Positions 1-9,685 of a DNA stretch of 64,000 nucleotides are shown here, one piece after another. Source of the DNA: Cyanobacterium sp. T60_A2020_053 (lineage in GTDB: Bacteria; Cyanobacteriota; Cyanobacteriia; Cyanobacteriales; Cyanobacteriaceae). A program made the position numbers and the translations under genes. The notes below the pieces were generated by a model, which made no database searches, had not been told where the DNA came from, and saw only the letters and a program-made list of their open reading frames with translations. The DNA lies in assembly GCA_015272165.1 (NCBI GenBank), contig JACYMF010000008.1:1-64000 (forward strand), written 5' to 3'. Position 1 is the first letter of the stretch. Every line of letters starts with the position of its first letter.

Positions 1-80
1 TATGGGCTGTCGTCTAACGGCGAGTCGGTGAACCAAGAATCCCCCACTATAACCCGTAGGGTTTAGTGGTGGGAGTGTCA
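1..80 (+). ncRNA. Right end of an IS200/IS605-type element with omega RNA (TnpB guide RNA) scaffold
   Basis: The text 'gtcggtgaaccaagaatcc' at 25-43, followed by a C-rich/G-rich hairpin (about 43-75) and the closing 'gtca', matches what I recall of the 3' end of cyanobacterial IS605/IS1341-type tnpB transcripts. In that family this segment is the scaffold of the omega RNA, and the flanking host DNA after the right end acts as the guide. The tnpB coding part would lie left of position 1 and cannot be seen. The element ends about 70 bases before the queD-like gene. The exact boundary near 80 is inferred. Confidence 0.68.
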
Positions 81-150
81 ATGTTAAGTTAAGTTAAGCA
101 AAAAATGGTAAGGTAGAAGAAGAATTATCAAGGCATTAAAAACAATTACG

Positions 151-1017
151 ATGAAATGTGTTGTCAATCGTCGAGCAAAATTTAGCGCCAGTCACCGTTA
201 TTGGCTAAGGGAATTATCAGAAAGCGAAAATCAAGCTCGTTTTGGTTTAAATAGTCGTTTTCCGGGGCATGGACATAATTATGTCTTATTCGTCTCTTTA
301 ATGGGAGAATTAGACGAATATGGTATGGTACAAAATCTTTCTAATGTCAAAAAGGTCATTAAAAATGAGGTGACAAGTCAGTTAGACTATAGTTATCTTA
401 ATGATACTTGGGCGGAATTTCAGGAAACCTTACCGACTACGGAAAATATTGCCAGAGTTATTTGGCAACGTTTAGCACCTCATTTACCGCTTATTGATAT
501 TCAATTATACGAACATCCCCAACTTTGGGTTAACTATCAAGGAAAAGCTATGGAAGCAACTTTATCTATTCAAACTCATTTCAGCGCCGCCCACCGTTTA
601 GCTTCTAATCAGTTAAGCTATGAAGAAAACCTCGAAATATACGGCAAGTGCGCCCGCCCCAATGGTCACGGTCACAATTATCATTTAGAAGTATCGGTAA
701 CTGGCAATATTGACCCTCGCACGGGTATGATTGTTGATTTAGGGGCGCTACAACAGGTAATTGATGATTATGTGGTTGAACCTTTTGATCATACTTTCTT
801 AAATAAAGATATTAGTTATTTTGCTAATACTGTACCTACGGCAGAAAATATCGCTTTTTATATTGCTTCTTTATTACAAAAACCTGTGGCAAGTTTAGGG
901 GTTGAGTTAACTAAAATTAAACTCATTGAAAGTCCTAATAATTCTTGTGAAATTTTTTGCTCTCAACAGGATTTGAATTTAGTTAATTCAGTGGAAAAAG
1001 TGGCTGTTTTAGCTTAA
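151..1017 (+). CDS. Tandem 6-pyruvoyl-tetrahydropterin synthase / QueD-like protein
   Basis: Two PTPS/QueD folds in one 288-residue chain; single-domain family members are about 120-150 residues. Both halves keep the zinc-binding histidines: H15 with the GHGHNY pair H40/H42 in domain 1, and H148 with H173/H175 in domain 2. The catalytic-type cysteine is visible only in domain 2 (C167, in KCARPNGHGHNY); domain 1 has RFGLNSRFPGHGHNY with no cysteine there. QueD-type enzymes make 6-carboxytetrahydropterin from dihydroneopterin triphosphate for queuosine, and PTPS makes 6-pyruvoyltetrahydropterin. Which reaction applies here is inferred. Domain 1 is probably structural or degenerate. The gene sits alone after the transposon end. 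Confidence 0.87.
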   Translation: MKCVVNRRAKFSASHRYWLRELSESENQARFGLNSRFPGHGHNYVLFVSLMGELDEYGMVQNLSNVKKVIKNEVTSQLDYSYLNDTWAEFQETLPTTENIARVIWQRLAPHLPLIDIQLYEHPQLWVNYQGKAMEATLSIQTHFSAAHRLASNQLSYEENLEIYGKCARPNGHGHNYHLEVSVTGNIDPRTGMIVDLGALQQVIDDYVVEPFDHTFLNKDISYFANTVPTAENIAFYIASLLQKPVASLGVELTKIKLIESPNNSCEIFCSQQDLNLVNSVEKVAVLA

Positions 1018-1271
1018 TTTATTACTTTCTTCTGTGGGTGAGGGGTGGAGGGCTCACTCCCCCCCATGAGTCATTCCTCTGTCTCAACACCCATTAATAA
1101 ATTATTTATTTCGTTGTTTAATACTTTTTTGTAATAAATATTTAGCTATTATATATTATTGTAGTATTTAGGTTTATTTTTGATACAAATTTTTAATTTC
1201 ATTATTCTCTATTTGTCCACCTTAGAATGAATTGGTAATCCGTTATAGAAGATTATGCCTTCGCACTTTAC

Positions 1272-1375
1272 CCACCGTGTAATGAATTACACGGAATCAA
1301 CGGGATCACGTTCAATAAATTGAACTAAGATATTGATATTAGTAATTCATAAGTGATCAAGCGAACTTGATATTA
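1272..1375. repeat. Dispersed repeat family 1, copy 1 (double hairpin)
   Basis: Starts with CCACCGTGTAATGAATTACACGG, which folds into a perfect CCGTGTAAT/ATTACACGG stem. A second hairpin GTTCAATAAATTGAAC follows, and the copy closes near 'gcgaacttgatatta'. Related copies lie at 36801-36860, 55548-55648 and 61974-62032. A lone second-hairpin copy follows at 1396-1411. The rest of the 1018-1494 gap is AT-rich and shows nothing else recognisable. Confidence 0.85.
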
Positions 1376-1494
1376 AGGGTAATTAACAGTTTTTCGTTCA
1401 ATAAATTAAACTGAGTTTTAACTAATTTATTCACCAAACTCTACTTATTTCCAGAAATAAAAAATAATATTTAAAATTAATCTATTTCGTTAAA

Positions 1495-2409
1495 ATGACA
1501 AGTAATAATACTTTATTATTTTCTCTAAAAATTATTGAAAATAGTCAAAAATTAACAGAGTTAACATCTATTAATTGTTTCAAAAAAATAAAATTTACTA
1601 AACTAAATTGGGATGGAGAAACAGTTTTTAGCAGTTATATTCACGAAACCAGCGCCCTCCGCCATTCATCAGAAACCCCGATAGTATTATTACATGGTTT
1701 TGATAGTTCATTATTAGAATATCGCCGTTTATTGCCATTATTAGCAGAAGCTGGGAAGGAAGTATGGGTAATAGATTTATGGGGATTTGGCTTTAACCAG
1801 CGCCCTCCACTGCAAACATATTCCCCTGAAAAAATTAAACAACATTTAGCATTATTTCACCGAGAAATGATCAAAAAACCGATGATTTTAGTGGGTGCAT
1901 CCATGGGGGGCGCTACAGCTATTGACTTTTGTTTAAGCTATCCTGAATTAGTAGAAAAATTAGTTTTATTAGATAGTGGTGGCTTAATTAAACAACCAAT
2001 TATCAGCAAATTTTTATTTCCCCCATTAGGTTATTTAGCCACAGAATTTTTGCGCAATTTAAAAGTAAGACAAAGTATCAGTAAAACCGCTTATTTTGAT
2101 AAAAATTATGCTTCTGAGGATGCACTGAGGTGCGCTGCATTACATCTTGACTGTGATAATTGGAATCAAGCCTTAATTAAATTTACTAAAAGTGGCGGTT
2201 ATGGATCATTTGAGGATAGATTAGGAGAAATTGAAGCACCGACATTGATATTATGGGGCAAAAATGACCAAATTTTAGGCACAAAATCAGCGCCCCTCTT
2301 CCAATCCCTAATTAAAAATAGTGAGTTAAAATGGATAGAAAATTGTGGTCATGTACCACACTTAGAACAAGCAGAAATTACCGCTCAACATATAATTAGG
2401 TGTTGCTGA
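1495..2409 (+). CDS. Alpha/beta hydrolase family protein
   Basis: A 304-residue alpha/beta hydrolase. The oxyanion region LLHGFDSS (about 66-73) is followed by the nucleophile elbow GASMGG with S136, the acid D258 in WGKND, and the base H286 in NCGHVPHLEQ, so the Ser-Asp-His triad is complete. The substrate is unknown; family members include esterases, haloperoxidase-like and C-C bond hydrolases. No signal peptide is evident, so it is probably cytoplasmic. The TGA stop lies inside the left end of a MITE (2399-2591), so the last few residues (CC) are insertion-derived and the original C-terminus may have been slightly longer. Two extended GC-rich motif copies lie in the coding region (about 1651 and 1798). 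Confidence 0.88.
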   Translation: MTSNNTLLFSLKIIENSQKLTELTSINCFKKIKFTKLNWDGETVFSSYIHETSALRHSSETPIVLLHGFDSSLLEYRRLLPLLAEAGKEVWVIDLWGFGFNQRPPLQTYSPEKIKQHLALFHREMIKKPMILVGASMGGATAIDFCLSYPELVEKLVLLDSGGLIKQPIISKFLFPPLGYLATEFLRNLKVRQSISKTAYFDKNYASEDALRCAALHLDCDNWNQALIKFTKSGGYGSFEDRLGEIEAPTLILWGKNDQILGTKSAPLFQSLIKNSELKWIENCGHVPHLEQAEITAQHIIRCC

Positions 2410-2591
2410 ATAAACTCAAAAGTTTTGATTCATAAGGGTTAATGCAGATTACAAGCATCTAAAAATAGGCAAAATCGCGCTTTAAAAAAATAAAAATGCA
2501 ATTAAAACACAAGATTATAGACACTACACGAGGATAATAAAACCTCATAATTGTCAATTTGCCCTCACGATGGCACTTTTTCAGCAAACCC
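2399..2591. mobile_element. MITE-like element, family 2 (divergent copy between two gene ends)
   Basis: The left end reads 'ggtgttgctgaataaactcaa' and the right end 'cactttttcagcaaaccc'. These match the ends of the better conserved 256-bp copies at 19135-19390 and 33205-33460, whose terminal inverted repeat is close to GGGTTGCTGAA. No transposase is encoded. The element fills the gap between the hydrolase and the convergent small gene and supplies the TGA stop of the hydrolase. Confidence 0.7.
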
Positions 2592-2935
2592 TATTTTAAA
2601 GTAGGAGTATTAGTTCTGGGTGCTGGAGTTGTTGAAGTATTCTGATTAGTTGTTGGGGCTGGGGTGACGGGTGCTGGGGTTATATTTTCTGGAGCAGGGG
2701 TGACGGGCGCTACAGGCGCTACGGGCGCTACAGGGGTAGTAGTATCATTAGTTTCAGGAGGATTTTCCGGTTGAGGCGCCCTGGTTTGTGCCTGACAGAT
2801 AAAGCCTAAATCAACGGTATTACCCGTACTATCAATAATGTAACAGGGGGGGAGGGCGCTGGTAGAAGAAGCAGATATGAACATACTTCCAACCATACCT
2901 AAAACAGAAACACAGGCAATTCTTGTCCGTTCCAT
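2591..2935 (-). CDS. Small secreted proline/threonine-rich protein
   Basis: 114 residues. An N-terminal signal peptide (hydrophobic about 6-22, then ASSTSA) precedes a short two-cysteine segment, PCYIIDSTGNTVDLGFIC (about 30-47). The rest is disordered: Pro, Thr, Ala and Asn with a VAP tandem repeat (about 69-77). I do not recognise a function, but the Cys segment resembles small exported cyanobacterial proteins. It is probably periplasmic or surface exposed. At DNA level the VAP repeat is a run of GGCGCT units, so the genome-wide GC-rich motif has shaped the protein. The stop codon abuts the MITE. Confidence 0.65.
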   Translation of the reverse strand: MERTRIACVSVLGMVGSMFISASSTSALPPCYIIDSTGNTVDLGFICQAQTRAPQPENPPETNDTTTPVAPVAPVAPVTPAPENITPAPVTPAPTTNQNTSTTPAPRTNTPTLK

Positions 2936-3144
2936 TTGTTTGTTTGTTAATCAAAATCTATTGCTCTTAGATTATAACCTCAGCAACTCATACCGGAAAA
3001 AAATAACAGGTAAGGTTTGAGACTTATAATAAGGCTGAAAAAATTTGATGATTTTTCATTCTCTTTTAAAACAACTATACCTCTTTGCCTTTATTTATGG
3101 GAAAGCCCTGTAACTGATATGATTAATGACAGTCAAATAATTAA

Positions 3145-3492
<348 letters not shown>

Positions 3493-3580
3493 AAAACAGT
3501 TTTGTAAATTCTGAGTATCAAAACCCATTTGTTTAATACTAAGAAAAAAAGGAGAGGGAAGAGAGGAAAATTGAAAATAA

Positions 3581-3820
3581 CTATTTTGCCCAGTCTTGAG
3601 GCTTTAAGAAAAACTCTGTTAATTGTGCTTCAGGACTTTCCACTTCAGGGTGATAGTTGTACTCCCAGCGCACTTGAGGCGGTAAAGACATCAAAATAGA
3701 TTCCGTGCGCCCGTTGGTTTGTAAGCCAAAAATAGTACCTCGACCATACACCAAATTAAATTCTACATAGCGACCGCGCCGATATAATTGAAAATTACGC
3801 TCCTTATCTCCATATTCCAT
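3581..3820 (-). pseudogene. hemF: C-terminal remnant of aerobic coproporphyrinogen III oxidase
   Basis: The 79-residue frame is recognisably the C-terminal quarter of Hem[21 protein letters not shown], then [18 protein letters not shown] and [10 protein letters not shown], ending normally at FLKPQDWAK. Complete cyanobacterial HemF has roughly 320-350 residues, and no HemF sequence is visible in the approximately 240 bases upstream. HemF oxidatively decarboxylates coproporphyrinogen III in haem and chlorophyll synthesis, and this fragment cannot form the enzyme. An intact copy elsewhere is expected, because the pathway is essential. The frame has stayed open, so the truncation is fairly recent or the fragment is still constrained. 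Confidence 0.85.
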
Positions 3821-3996
3821 GGTCTTTTGTCACTTTCCGAAGTAGGTAATGTTAAAAACATAAATTTATCCACCCACAAGAAATAATTAGCTAATACTTC
3901 CCATTCCCTGCTCCCTAATAAATCCCTAATTAACTGATGTACCAGGTATAGTTTAATTCATAATTCTCAATTTCTGTTATCTCGTCAACGATTAAT

Positions 3997-4009
3997 AGCG
4001 CCCTCCACC
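3997..4009. repeat. Extended GC-rich iterated motif AGCGCCCTCCACC, intergenic copy
   Basis: Exact copy of the 13-base extended form in an AT-rich gap between the hemF remnant and the MscS gene. Identical 13-mers, in either orientation, occur at 18125, 23609, 34925, 38191, 47089, 56255, 58278 and 60999. See the first finding. Confidence 0.9.
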
Positions 4010-4062
4010 GTAATAACCTGATGTTGATTAAGAAAAGTCCTGACGAACTAATTTATAAAATT

Positions 4063-5133
4063 CTACTGATTCCCTTTAAGATAATGTAACTCAGTGGGAT
4101 AAGCAAACTCTAATCCTGACTCTCGAAAGGCAAATTTAACAGCTAAATTGACATTATGTTGAGCCTGACGATACATTTTTAACTCATTACTATGGACATA
4201 GTAAATTACCTCAAAATCAAGGCTAAAATCACCAAATCCTGAAAAATAAGCAATATCAAAAGTAATATTATCAAGAGAATTTAACGATTTTTTAATAATA
4301 TCAGGAATATTTTTTAACTTTTCATTAGATGTCTCATAAATTACACCAATTTTAAGAATAACTTGACGACTTTGCATCCTTTTAAAATTGCGTAAACGAC
4401 TATTCGTTAAATCAGTATTAGCTAAAATTAATTGTTCCCCTGTTAAGGCTTTAATTCTGGTGGTTTTGATGCCAATATGTTCTACATAACCAATAAAATC
4501 ATCGATAGAAACTAAGTCAGAAATTTCAAAAGGACGGTCAAATAAAATAGCGAAATAACTAAATAAGTCCTGTAAAATACCTTGGGAAGCAAGGGCGATG
4601 GCTACACCACCAATGCCTAAACCAGCAACAATGGCACCAATATCAAAACCCAAATTACTGATAATTATAATTCCTGAGATAGTCCAAATAATAACTCTGA
4701 TGGCTGGAAAAAGTGCGTTAATATTTCTTTCAATAATTGAATCTGAGTAATGATATTTTTTACTATAAAAATTAATAACAACTCGTGCCAAATCCACTAA
4801 GAATCTAGCAAAACAAAGGGTAACAGCAATACCAAATAATGTTCTGGTTAATCCTAATAAAGTTTCATTAATTTGTAGTTCTTTGATAATTAAATAGCAA
4901 AAAATGAAATAACTAATGGGAATAATATGCTTATTAAGAATTTCTATAATTTGCTGATCTAATTCAGTTTCGGTCTTTTTAGTAATCTTTCTAAGTTGTC
5001 GAAATACAAAGTTTTTACTGATTTTAATAATAAAGTAGCTACTAATTAAAATAAATAAAACAATTAAAATATCAATTAAAAATGTTTGTATTTTTGGGGT
5101 TAAGTTAAAAATTGTATCGAAACTAAAATTCAT
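4063..5133 (-). CDS. MscS-family mechanosensitive ion channel
   Basis: 356 residues. Several N-terminal membrane segments (about 18-40, 73-85, 92-112, 138-160) lead into the pore-lining helix rich in small residues (GLGIGGVAIALASQGILQD, about 172-190). The MscS beta domain follows (PFEISDLVSID, then TTRIKALTGEQLILANTDL), with a C-terminal alpha/beta domain. MscS channels open under membrane tension and release solutes on hypo-osmotic shock; some members have other roles. It lies 84 bases downstream of the large hybrid kinase on the same strand, so co-transcription is possible. A second, diverged MscS protein is at 48283-49320. Confidence 0.92.
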   Translation of the reverse strand: MNFSFDTIFNLTPKIQTFLIDILIVLFILISSYFIIKISKNFVFRQLRKITKKTETELDQQIIEILNKHIIPISYFIFCYLIIKELQINETLLGLTRTLFGIAVTLCFARFLVDLARVVINFYSKKYHYSDSIIERNINALFPAIRVIIWTISGIIIISNLGFDIGAIVAGLGIGGVAIALASQGILQDLFSYFAILFDRPFEISDLVSIDDFIGYVEHIGIKTTRIKALTGEQLILANTDLTNSRLRNFKRMQSRQVILKIGVIYETSNEKLKNIPDIIKKSLNSLDNITFDIAYFSGFGDFSLDFEVIYYVHSNELKMYRQAQHNVNLAVKFAFRESGLEFAYPTELHYLKGNQ

Positions 5134-5217
5134 TTTATTAGGATGACAGTCTAAGCTGTCCTTAAATTTATCTTTGCCTTTTACCTTTTGCCGTTTACCA
5201 TTTTGACTCGGTAGATT

Positions 5218-8200
5218 TTATTTATTTTTAACCAGCGCCCTCATGGTGTTTTCTACCCTTTTGTATTCCGCTAAAATAGAAGTAAATAAAATATCAGCTT
5301 CATCCAAATTACCTTTTATGGTGGATTGTTCTAACATTTTACATAATTGAGATAAAGATTTTGCCCCTAAGGTAATGCTACTAGATTTGAGAGTATGGGC
5401 ATTGATTTGAACTAATTCAACATCTTCAGTAGTAATACCAGCTTGAATGCCCTGTAGTAAACCCGGTGTATCTTCCAAATAAGAAATAATTAAATCTTGA
5501 AATACCTCCTCGAAGTCTTCTTCTCCAATCATATCCTTTAATTCGGTAATTATTTGGGTATCTAATTTCATCATCGATTCTTCTGAGTAAGTATTTTTAA
5601 GAACAGAAAGATTGTTTATATTAAATATAACCGTAGAATCACTCTTACGGACAGTTTTTAGTTTTTCCACCAGCGCCTCTACCCTTACTGGTTTCCCTAG
5701 GTAATCATCCATTCCTGCGTCTAAACAACGTTGTCTATCGCCTTCCATAGCGTTAGCTGTCATGGCAATAATATAAGGTGGATTGCCAGAAAAATTACTA
5801 CGATTATGACGCCAGAGAGTGCGAATTTGGCGAGTAGCCGTCAATCCATCCATGTCTGGCATTTGCACATCCATTAAAATTAAATCATAGGATTCATGGC
5901 GTAAAATATCTAAAACTTCTACTCCATTACTTACCACATCAGCGCGATAACCTAGACGTTTGAGGATATTGGTAATTACTTTTTGATTGATAATATTATC
6001 CTCCGCAATGAGTATTTTTAGGGGTGTAACGGTGGCAATATTAGTTAAATTGGCAGCGGAAGAATTAATGATTTTAGCAGATTTTTCTGGGGATTGTGCT
6101 TGAGTGACAATGGTAGAAAGAATTTGATACAATTTTGATTGTTTAATGGGTTTAACTAAGGTGGCTGCCCAATTTACCTCTGATAGCGCCTGCTCAATAT
6201 GACCATGACCCATAGAACTCAGTAGAATAAGAGGTAATGATTGATAATGAGGTAGATAACTAATTTTTTTAGCCAGGGTGACACCATCCATATAAGGCAT
6301 TTGCATATCAAGAATGGCAAAATCCAAAGGCTGTTGACTTTTGAGGATTAATAATGCTTCCTTGGCGGAAGATGCAGTAATGGTTATCAAGCCAAAATTT
6401 TGACACTGACTCATTAATACTTGACGATTGATTTCATTGTCATCCACAATGAGGATTTTTTTGCCCTGCAATAATTGTTGAGTATTTTCTTGAGGGGCGC
6501 TATTTTGGTAAAGAAATTTAGCGGGAATAACAAAACAGAATTTTGAGCCGGGCGTTTGAGGATTTGATTCAATTTCCCAATCAGGAGGATACACTCCCAT
6601 GATTTCCCCTCGACTTTCTGCCCACATCATGCCCCCCATTAGTTTAATTAATCTTTGACAGATTGCCAAGCCTAACCCCGTCCCACCATAATTCCGAGTG
6701 GTGGAAGCATCTACTTGGCAAAAAGGCTTAAATAATCGATTCATGCCATTAGCTGGAATACCAATTCCCGTATCTTTGACGATGAAAAGTAGTTGTGAAG
6801 GGCGCTGTTGATGGATAGATAATACTACCTCACCACTTTGAGTAAATTTTACTGCATTACTCAAGAGATTTACTAAAATTTGTTTTAATCTTGTCACATC
6901 ACCGACGAGAAAATTATTGACTTCCCCGTCAATGGTATAAACTAACTCTAACTGTTTATGGGAGGCTTTGGGCGCTACTAAATCCAGAGACTCTTCCACC
7001 GCTTGATAAAGGGAAAAGGGTTGTTGTTCTAACTCTAATTTGCCTGATTCAATTTTAGAAAAATCGAGAATATCATTAATTATATTTAATAAACTGTCAC
7101 TGCTAGTGCGAATAATCTCAGTAAATTCTTGTTGTTCGGGGGTTAAATCAGTATCGAGGAGTAAACCAGCCATGCCAATTACCGCATTCATGGGGGTGCG
7201 GATTTCGTGACTCATAGTCGCCAGAAATTCGCTTTTGGCACGATTAGCGCCCTCCGCCTGTTCTTTTGCTATGATTAATTCTTGTTCAACGGCAACTTTT
7301 TCGCTAATGTCCGTGATTGTACCGACTAAACGATAAGTTTTGCCATTTTGATCATAGTCTTGTTTCCCTTTTGCTTGTATCCAAATATATTCACCGTTAC
7401 GATGTTGCAGACGATGGATATTATTGTAAAGAGGTTTTTCGTTTTCCAAATATTGATGAATATCTTGAAGATTTTTTTCTTTATCATCATCGTGAATGCG
7501 ATCAAACCAAGTATTAATTGTGGCGGGGAGAGGATTTTCTTCATAGCCAATTATGCGCATCCAAGCCGGAGAAAAATATACTTCATTGGTGTTTAAATCC
7601 CAATCCCAAATACCGTCATTTGTGCCGGAAACGGCTAATTCATAGCGTTCATCTTTTGCTCTTAATTTTTGTTCTATAGCTTGTTTTTCTTTAATTTCTT
7701 CTTGCAGTTTAATGGTATTTAATTCTAATTCTTTGGTTCTTTCTGCCACTCTAATGGCTAAGTTTTCTTTTGATTCTTTTAACTGAATAAATTTTTCTTG
7801 CAAAATAGCAATCATTGATTGATAATTCTTAGTTAAAATATCTATTTCTGTGATATTGGTAGGTTGCCATTTTATGGTTTTATTATCAGTTATTTTCTCT
7901 GGTAAGTCTGTGGTTATCTTTGCTAAGGATTTGAGTGGTTTTACTATATCTTTACTTACTTTTCGAGCAAAGACAAAAGTAATAATGGCAATAATAACCA
8001 TCATTGTCAGAATGCGAATATAGTATTCTTGAAGTTTAGTAACGTAATTTTTAGCATCAACAGTTGCCACGACAACAAAGGGAAAATCGGATAAGGTATC
8101 AATTTTATGAAAATAATAAGATTCTTTCCATCTTTTCACAATTGGTGTGCCTTTAGTCTTCGGTAAAGAATGATAAATATTTGCAGTGAAAATATTTTTA

Positions 8201-9411
8201 TAATCAACTAAATTTATTTCTCTATTTTCATCACTATTAAAACTAAAATATCTATCTTTTTCTATAGTATTATGTCCACTAACTAATAATTTATTATCTT
8301 GATTTAAGATTAGTATATCTCCATCACGTTTACCTAAATTATCGTTAATAAAATCTTGCCAGCTATTAATATTAATCGAACCAGCCACAAATCCAGACCA
8401 TTTATTGTTGAGGTTACGGGCGCTGATTAAACACAAATGAAGTTGTTTTTCTCCTTCATTACTGTGAAGTACCATGAGAGATTTTTGTTGGTTTTGCTGA
8501 GATATTTTAAACTTTTCAGTATCAGCAATATTGTCACTAATTAATGAGGTCATTTCTAGATTATTTTTACTAGCAAAAGCAATAATATCTCCTGTTTCAT
8601 TAGCTACATAAATATAGTCGAAATAGGGAAACGTGCGCTGGATAATTTCTAAATCATTTTTCATTAAATCAACATTAGAATATTGTTTCTCAGCAATGGT
8701 TAACAATGCTGTTTGATATTCCATTTTCCAGTTTTTTATATCTTCAGTAAATGCGCTACTAATTTGATTTAATTCTGCAACGATAGAAGTTCTAGTTTGT
8801 GCTAATTGATAATTACTACTAATCAAACTTAAAACAAATAATGGAATGAAAATAACCGTTATTAGAGAGTTTAAAAGATTTTGCTCGAAAGGTAAAATAA
8901 GTTTATTAAAATAGTTGTGTTTAAGTATTTTATTAACGGGAAGATAGTCAATAATTAAAAGAGCTATAACTGAGTTTAAAACTCCATTTATCATCTGTTT
9001 GAGAGCAATTAATTTTAGTTCTGTGGGAGAAACAGATAAGATAAAACCATAACTAATAACTATTAAAGGAATACCTACTAATAACCAATAAAGAATATTT
9101 AATAAAACTAGATTTTTATTATTTTTATACCAAAAATAATTAACTATAATAATTTCACAAGAAAAAGTAAAAATAGCGTAAGGATGCCCCCATAAAAAAT
9201 AAGTATATGTACTAGCAATAAAGCCTCCCAGCGCCCCCCAAAACTGCCCATAATAATAGGTAATTACCCAAACAAAAATACTACCAAACAAAAAATCCAG
9301 ACCAAAAAATAAAGGTAATTTAAAATAATTACCCAGATAACTTAGCAAGATTAAAATTATTAAACCGAAATTAATTTGTTTTAATTTAGTATTGATTAAG
9401 GAAGTTATCAT
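5218..9411 (-). CDS. Hybrid sensor histidine kinase with Cache, HAMP, PAS, two receivers and HPt
   Basis: 1397 residues with most of a phosphorelay on one chain. Order: about 6 N-terminal membrane helices (1-165); another membrane helix (175-195); an extracytoplasmic Cache-like sensor (about 200-460); a membrane helix plus HAMP (about 465-530); a coiled coil; PAS/PAC (about 588-705); HisKA with phospho-acceptor H735 (SHEIRTP); HATPase (NLLSNAVKF, DTGIGIP, GTGLGLA); receiver 1 with D1035; receiver 2 with D1181; and HPt with H1339 (AHTLKSSS). All key residues are present. The likely route is H735 to receiver to H1339 to an external regulator, but no partner gene is next to it. The ligand is unknown. 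It carries many GGGCGCT-type motif copies. Confidence 0.93.
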   Translation of the reverse strand: MITSLINTKLKQINFGLIILILLSYLGNYFKLPLFFGLDFLFGSIFVWVITYYYGQFWGALGGFIASTYTYFLWGHPYAIFTFSCEIIIVNYFWYKNNKNLVLLNILYWLLVGIPLIVISYGFILSVSPTELKLIALKQMINGVLNSVIALLIIDYLPVNKILKHNYFNKLILPFEQNLLNSLITVIFIPLFVLSLISSNYQLAQTRTSIVAELNQISSAFTEDIKNWKMEYQTALLTIAEKQYSNVDLMKNDLEIIQRTFPYFDYIYVANETGDIIAFASKNNLEMTSLISDNIADTEKFKISQQNQQKSLMVLHSNEGEKQLHLCLISARNLNNKWSGFVAGSININSWQDFINDNLGKRDGDILILNQDNKLLVSGHNTIEKDRYFSFNSDENREINLVDYKNIFTANIYHSLPKTKGTPIVKRWKESYYFHKIDTLSDFPFVVVATVDAKNYVTKLQEYYIRILTMMVIIAIITFVFARKVSKDIVKPLKSLAKITTDLPEKITDNKTIKWQPTNITEIDILTKNYQSMIAILQEKFIQLKESKENLAIRVAERTKELELNTIKLQEEIKEKQAIEQKLRAKDERYELAVSGTNDGIWDWDLNTNEVYFSPAWMRIIGYEENPLPATINTWFDRIHDDDKEKNLQDIHQYLENEKPLYNNIHRLQHRNGEYIWIQAKGKQDYDQNGKTYRLVGTITDISEKVAVEQELIIAKEQAEGANRAKSEFLATMSHEIRTPMNAVIGMAGLLLDTDLTPEQQEFTEIIRTSSDSLLNIINDILDFSKIESGKLELEQQPFSLYQAVEESLDLVAPKASHKQLELVYTIDGEVNNFLVGDVTRLKQILVNLLSNAVKFTQSGEVVLSIHQQRPSQLLFIVKDTGIGIPANGMNRLFKPFCQVDASTTRNYGGTGLGLAICQRLIKLMGGMMWAESRGEIMGVYPPDWEIESNPQTPGSKFCFVIPAKFLYQNSAPQENTQQLLQGKKILIVDDNEINRQVLMSQCQNFGLITITASSAKEALLILKSQQPLDFAILDMQMPYMDGVTLAKKISYLPHYQSLPLILLSSMGHGHIEQALSEVNWAATLVKPIKQSKLYQILSTIVTQAQSPEKSAKIINSSAANLTNIATVTPLKILIAEDNIINQKVITNILKRLGYRADVVSNGVEVLDILRHESYDLILMDVQMPDMDGLTATRQIRTLWRHNRSNFSGNPPYIIAMTANAMEGDRQRCLDAGMDDYLGKPVRVEALVEKLKTVRKSDSTVIFNINNLSVLKNTYSEESMMKLDTQIITELKDMIGEEDFEEVFQDLIISYLEDTPGLLQGIQAGITTEDVELVQINAHTLKSSSITLGAKSLSQLCKMLEQSTIKGNLDEADILFTSILAEYKRVENTMRALVKNK

Positions 9412-9629
9412 CAGCTAAAATGAGAAAAAAGCCATTGAGGAAGTTGAAAAGGCAAAAGACGGAGTTTAAAACCCTCTCTGATTCCATAACAGAATTATTT
9501 TATTTATTAATCATAACCTTAATTTTACCCCTTCAAAATTCAGGAAATTACCCATTCACTAGCTTAACCAGAAGTCGGTAAAGCACCCCTAAAGAATTAA
9601 GTTTCGAGACATTTCTTAATGATAAAGGC

Positions 9630-9643
9630 GGAGGGCGCCCTCC
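9630..9643. repeat. Fully palindromic form of the GC-rich motif (GGAGGGCGCCCTCC)
   Basis: A perfect 14-base palindrome in the gap before the Cys4 protein gene. The same 14-mer occurs inside the GH57 gene at 16786-16799, and a one-mismatch copy lies at 26711-26724. It looks like two half motifs sharing the GCGC centre. Confidence 0.9.
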
Positions 9644-9685
9644 ACCCCGTACAATAGACGTATAGTAAAGGTTGAGGGTTAGATA

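Noticed and set aside
7317-7596. Several short frames on both strands within the hybrid kinase gene
   Set aside because: Shadows of the PAS-domain coding sequence in AT-rich DNA with no independent features.
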